Assembly: GCA_964625575.1 (NCBI GenBank) | Contig: CAZVBQ010000006.1 | Span: 1-64,000, forward strand | Length of the DNA: 64,000 bases | Reading direction: 5' to 3' | DNA from: UTCHB3 sp964625575 | Lineage (GTDB): Bacteria > Bacteroidota > Ignavibacteria > Ignavibacteriales > Ignavibacteriaceae | Shown: positions 60,701-64,000 of the stretch, piece after piece | Numbering within the stretch: position 1 is the first letter of the stretch | Layout: every line of letters starts with the position of its first letter | The notes under the pieces: model-generated | Told to the model about the DNA's origin: nothing | Database searches by the model: none | The model's input: the letters and a program-made list of their open reading frames with translations, nothing else | Made by a program: the position numbers and the translations under genes

Positions 60701-63700
60701 TCCTTGTTATTCTGGAATTGGCTTTAGAAGTTGACAGCACGACCAGCGCGAAAAAGCTGAGCACAAGTTTCAATCCTTGTTATTCTGGAATTGGCTTTAG
60801 AAGACTTCAAAGACGGAGATATGGGTCAGCCATATATTGTTTCAATCCTTGTTATTCTGGAATTGGCTTTAGAAGTTGAATTGTGTTTAGTTTTTAATCG
60901 TGGGAACGAATGTTTCAATCCTTGTTATTCTGGAATTGGCTTTAGAAGATCCTTTCGAAGTCCCGCGGTCATGAAAAAATATAGTTTCAATCCTTGTTAT
61001 TCTGGAATTGGCTTTAGAAGTGTATCGTCGAGCCAGCAGATGACTTCCTGAAGAGTTTCAATCCTTGTTATTCTGGAATTGGCTTTAGAAGTTGCAGTGA
61101 AACCGGGAGCAGTTTGCAGAGCCTGCGTTTCAATCCTTGTTATTCTGGAATTGGCTTTAGAAGTCTATCTTCTAAACTCATCGGACCGGTACCATCCATG
61201 TTTCAATCCTTGTTATTCTGGAATTGGCTTTAGAAGCCCCCGCCCCGCGTCAAACGATTCGAAACGCCCGGTTTCAATCCTTGTTATTCTGGAATTGGCT
61301 TTAGAAGTTGACTTGCCTTCTTGCTCCCCTGAGCATGCCTATAGTTTCAATCCTTGTTATTCTGGAATTGGCTTTAGAAGTTTTTGCCCTTGTTTGGGCG
61401 GTGAAGTCGATTATGTTTCAATCCTTGTTATTCTGGAATTGGCTTTAGAAGTCGAGGCGTTCAATGCTACAATTAACACCCTGAAGTTTCAATCCTTGTT
61501 ATTCTGGAATTGGCTTTAGAAGTGCAAGGGCTGCTGTCGTATCATTCGCCGGGAGTGGTTTCAATCCTTGTTATTCTGGAATTGGCTTTAGAAGGGCACG
61601 ACTTATGAGGGTTATTGCAAAACCGCAAAGTTTCAATCCTTGTTATTCTGGAATTGGCTTTAGAAGTATAAGCCAAACGAGGGGAGATTTTTTCAGATTG
61701 ATGTTTCAATCCTTGTTATTCTGGAATTGGCTTTAGAAGTCGGAAAACAGTTTGACGAAGCAGTTGGCAAAGCCGGTTTCAATCCTTGTTATTCTGGAAT
61801 TGGCTTTAGAAGAAGCAACTGCAATATTTGCCCGTTCCAATCGTTTAGTTTCAATCCTTGTTATTCTGGAATTGGCTTTAGAAGAAGCAACAGATTATTT
61901 ACGCCCGCGCTTGTAAGGGTGTTTCAATCCTTGTTATTCTGGAATTGGCTTTAGAAGAAGAGAATCAGACCGCCTGTTTATTACCACCGACCGTTTCAAT
62001 CCTTGTTATTCTGGAATTGGCTTTAGAAGGCGGCGGCACACCTTTCATGGCAAGAGGCGGAGGGGTTTCAATCCTTGTTATTCTGGAATTGGCTTTAGAA
62101 GTGTTCCGTTTGCCGCTTCATTAATTGAGGCCGCGAGTTTCAATCCTTGTTATTCTGGAATTGGCTTTAGAAGAACCGGTTCAAGTTGTTCAATTACCCC
62201 GTCGTGATGTTTCAATCCTTGTTATTCTGGAATTGGCTTTAGAAGATGCAGGCATGGTTGGATGGTAAAACTATCCAAGGTTTCAATCCTTGTTATTCTG
62301 GAATTGGCTTTAGAAGTGTATGGAAGCCACAGAAGCAATTAGAAAGGAAAAGGTTTCAATCCTTGTTATTCTGGAATTGGCTTTAGAAGTAGTAGTGTAT
62401 ATTCGTAAAAAAAAAGTCCCTAATGTTTCAATCCTTGTTATTCTGGAATTGGCTTTAGAAGAAGAACCTGTTTGCATAGGAGGTTCTTATTATAGGTTTC
62501 AATCCTTGTTATTCTGGAATTGGCTTTAGAAGACAAATTCTTTACGATGAAAAGTGTAAGGAAGTAAGTTTCAATCCTTGTTATTCTGGAATTGGCTTTA
62601 GAAGTTCTCTGTTATTGTAATCCTACCATGGCGAATTATGTTTCAATCCTTGTTATTCTGGAATTGGCTTTAGAAGTAAAGAACGCCCGTACCGGTGAGG
62701 AAATCCCTTGGTTTCAATCCTTGTTATTCTGGAATTGGCTTTAGAAGAAAAGAAACCAAGCTATACTATATTGTCAATGGTATGTTTCAATCCTTGTTAT
62801 TCTGGAATTGGCTTTAGAAGGGGTTCGCCTGCAGAAGTTTCTTGAAGAAAGCTATGTTTCAATCCTTGTTATTCTGGAATTGGCTTTAGAAGCTTTCAAG
62901 TTAGTTAAAGGTATCGATATAGGCTTCTGTTTCAATCCTTGTTATTCTGGAATTGGCTTTAGAAGTGAAGGGTCTTCGAAGACGGAGCGCGCGCATTATT
63001 GTTTCAATCCTTGTTATTCTGGAATTGGCTTTAGAAGTGTTGATATGAAGCAGCAACTTAGAGAATACCAAGTTTCAATCCTTGTTATTCTGGAATTGGC
63101 TTTAGAAGTGTTCTGTTTTCACTCCCGACCGGGGGCGGTAAAAGTTTCAATCCTTGTTATTCTGGAATTGGCTTTAGAAGAAGTAAAATTATCGTCGTAA
63201 TCCTTTTGAACTTTAGTTTCAATCCTTGTTATTCTGGAATTGGCTTTAGAAGTTCGTTTTAGCAGATCAGTTATTGTGCAATACATTTGTTTCAATCCTT
63301 GTTATTCTGGAATTGGCTTTAGAAGTCAAATACTAATCCGGAACCGGGTATAAGCGCCCGGTTTCAATCCTTGTTATTCTGGAATTGGCTTTAGAAGATG
63401 GTTCCGACGACCGGGAGCGGCGGCAATTCTTTGTTTCAATCCTTGTTATTCTGGAATTGGCTTTAGAAGTTGACACGAAGGAGATGCCAGAATATGCGAA
63501 CGGAGTTTCAATCCTTGTTATTCTGGAATTGGCTTTAGAAGCTTGCGGGAGATATTTGATTCCCATAAGCAAGAGCAGTTTCAATCCTTGTTATTCTGGA
63601 ATTGGCTTTAGAAGTCCTTTATTTTGTAGATTTCTATCAGTTTCGATGTGTTTCAATCCTTGTTATTCTGGAATTGGCTTTAGAAGCAGCCGGCTGTATC

Positions 63701-64000
63701 TCAGTTTCTTTTATACCGACAGTTTCAATCCTTGTTATTCTGGAATTGGCTTTAGAAGTATTCGCATCCAAAGTTGTTGCTGTTGTAGTTGCTGGTTTCA
63801 ATCCTTGTTATTCTGGAATTGGCTTTAGAAGTTATGCTTCGCATGATCCTGAAATGTACCTCGATAAGTTTCAATCCTTGTTATTCTGGAATTGGCTTTA
63901 GAAGCACACGACCGGGCATAAAACATACATTTCAGATTAGTTTCAATCCTTGTTATTCTGGAATTGGCTTTAGAAGTCGTAACGAGCCCTACGGAGGCGT
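54710..64000 (-). CRISPR. Giant CRISPR array, 129 repeats in window, continuing to the right
   Basis: The direct repeat is 37 bp; on the plus strand it begins GTTTCAATCCTTGTTATTCT (first copy 54710-54746) and ends TTAGAAG. Hand counting gives 129 repeats and 128 whole spacers plus a cut one (63977-64000). Repeat-to-repeat distance is 70-75 bases, so spacers are 33-38 bases. Nearly all repeats are identical. Variants were seen at 54784 (two changes), 54928, 55147, 55510 and 57164, so decay is concentrated at the left end. The reverse complement ends in ATTGAAAC, the usual 5' handle of type I and III crRNAs, indicating transcription on the minus strand from a leader to the right of the window. 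The repeat has almost no self-complementarity beyond ATTC-TG-GAAT. No cas gene lies in the window, so the type stays open (I or III favoured). Confidence 0.98.

Noticed and set aside
54829..63901. Many open frames of 60-147 codons across the array, with repeated peptides such as FNPCYSGIGF, SILVILELALE and SKANSRITRIET
   Set aside because: They are translations of the 37-bp CRISPR repeat in different frames, interrupted by unrelated spacers. They share no start signals and end at random.
1..64000. tRNA or rRNA genes and a rhodopsin gene
   Set aside because: I looked for cloverleaf-like sequences in the larger gaps and for a retinal-binding Lys helix among membrane proteins and found none; a covariance or profile search was not possible.

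Overview
The window looks like a chromosomal stretch from a Gram-negative member of the Fibrobacteres-Chlorobi-Bacteroidetes (FCB) superphylum. Ignavibacteria, Chlorobi or Rhodothermota relatives are the best guess; this is inferred from gene content and no taxonomic marker was searched. Supporting signs are type IX secretion C-terminal sorting signals with PNPF(NP) motifs on two large exported proteins, a bacillithiol-type YpdA reductase, paired DUF4159/DUF4175 genes, Bacteroidetes-style carotenoid genes (CrtYcd fusion, CruF, CrtW), and intergenic spaces full of palindromic, REP-like repeats. No tRNA or rRNA gene was recognised.

Layout. 1-13.96 kb: a truncated PD-(D/E)XK nuclease end, a MerR/B12-binding light-sensor-type regulator, then housekeeping genes (priA, a small lipoprotein, lysA, a class II CPD photolyase, an MFS transporter, aspS), a nucleotidyltransferase antitoxin whose HEPN toxin has shrunk to a 26-codon remnant, rmuC and ypdA. 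14-23.8 kb: carotenoid genes. A CrtH/CRTISO-like oxidoreductase stands first, followed by nine tightly coupled genes: crtI, crtB, an exported unknown, crtYcd, crtD-like, an acyltransferase, a glycosyltransferase, cruF and crtW. Together they predict a monocyclic 4-keto, 1'-glycosylated and acylated carotenoid of the salinixanthin type. 23.8-38.6 kb: an aldo/keto reductase, exported proteins, DUF4159/DUF4175, a sigma-like/FecR fusion, a catalytic and non-catalytic M16 peptidase pair, and TerB-like and YhcH-family proteins. 38.9-44.5 kb: an outer-membrane-type protein, then a six-gene overlapping sugar/glycan operon on the minus strand (MetW-like, FkbM-like, glycosyltransferase, fdtA, fdtB, membrane protein). 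44.6-52.4 kb: TerC, a secreted CotH-kinase/lamin-tail protein, an exported WD40-caspase, a 54-residue basic protein and a secreted M48-TPR peptidase. 52.4-54.7 kb: repeat-rich DNA with two unrecognised small genes.

The last 9.3 kb is a very large CRISPR array: by hand count 129 repeats of 37 bp with 33-38 bp spacers, continuing past the right edge. The repeat's reverse complement ends in ATTGAAAC, the usual type I/III crRNA 5' handle, and the mutated repeats cluster at the left end. Both point to minus-strand transcription with the leader and any cas genes to the right of the window. No cas gene is present here.

The genes that most plausibly work together are the B12-binding MerR regulator, the photolyase and the carotenoid operon, a known combination in light-induced photoprotection regulons, although the regulatory link is inferred from gene identity and not shown by shared operators.
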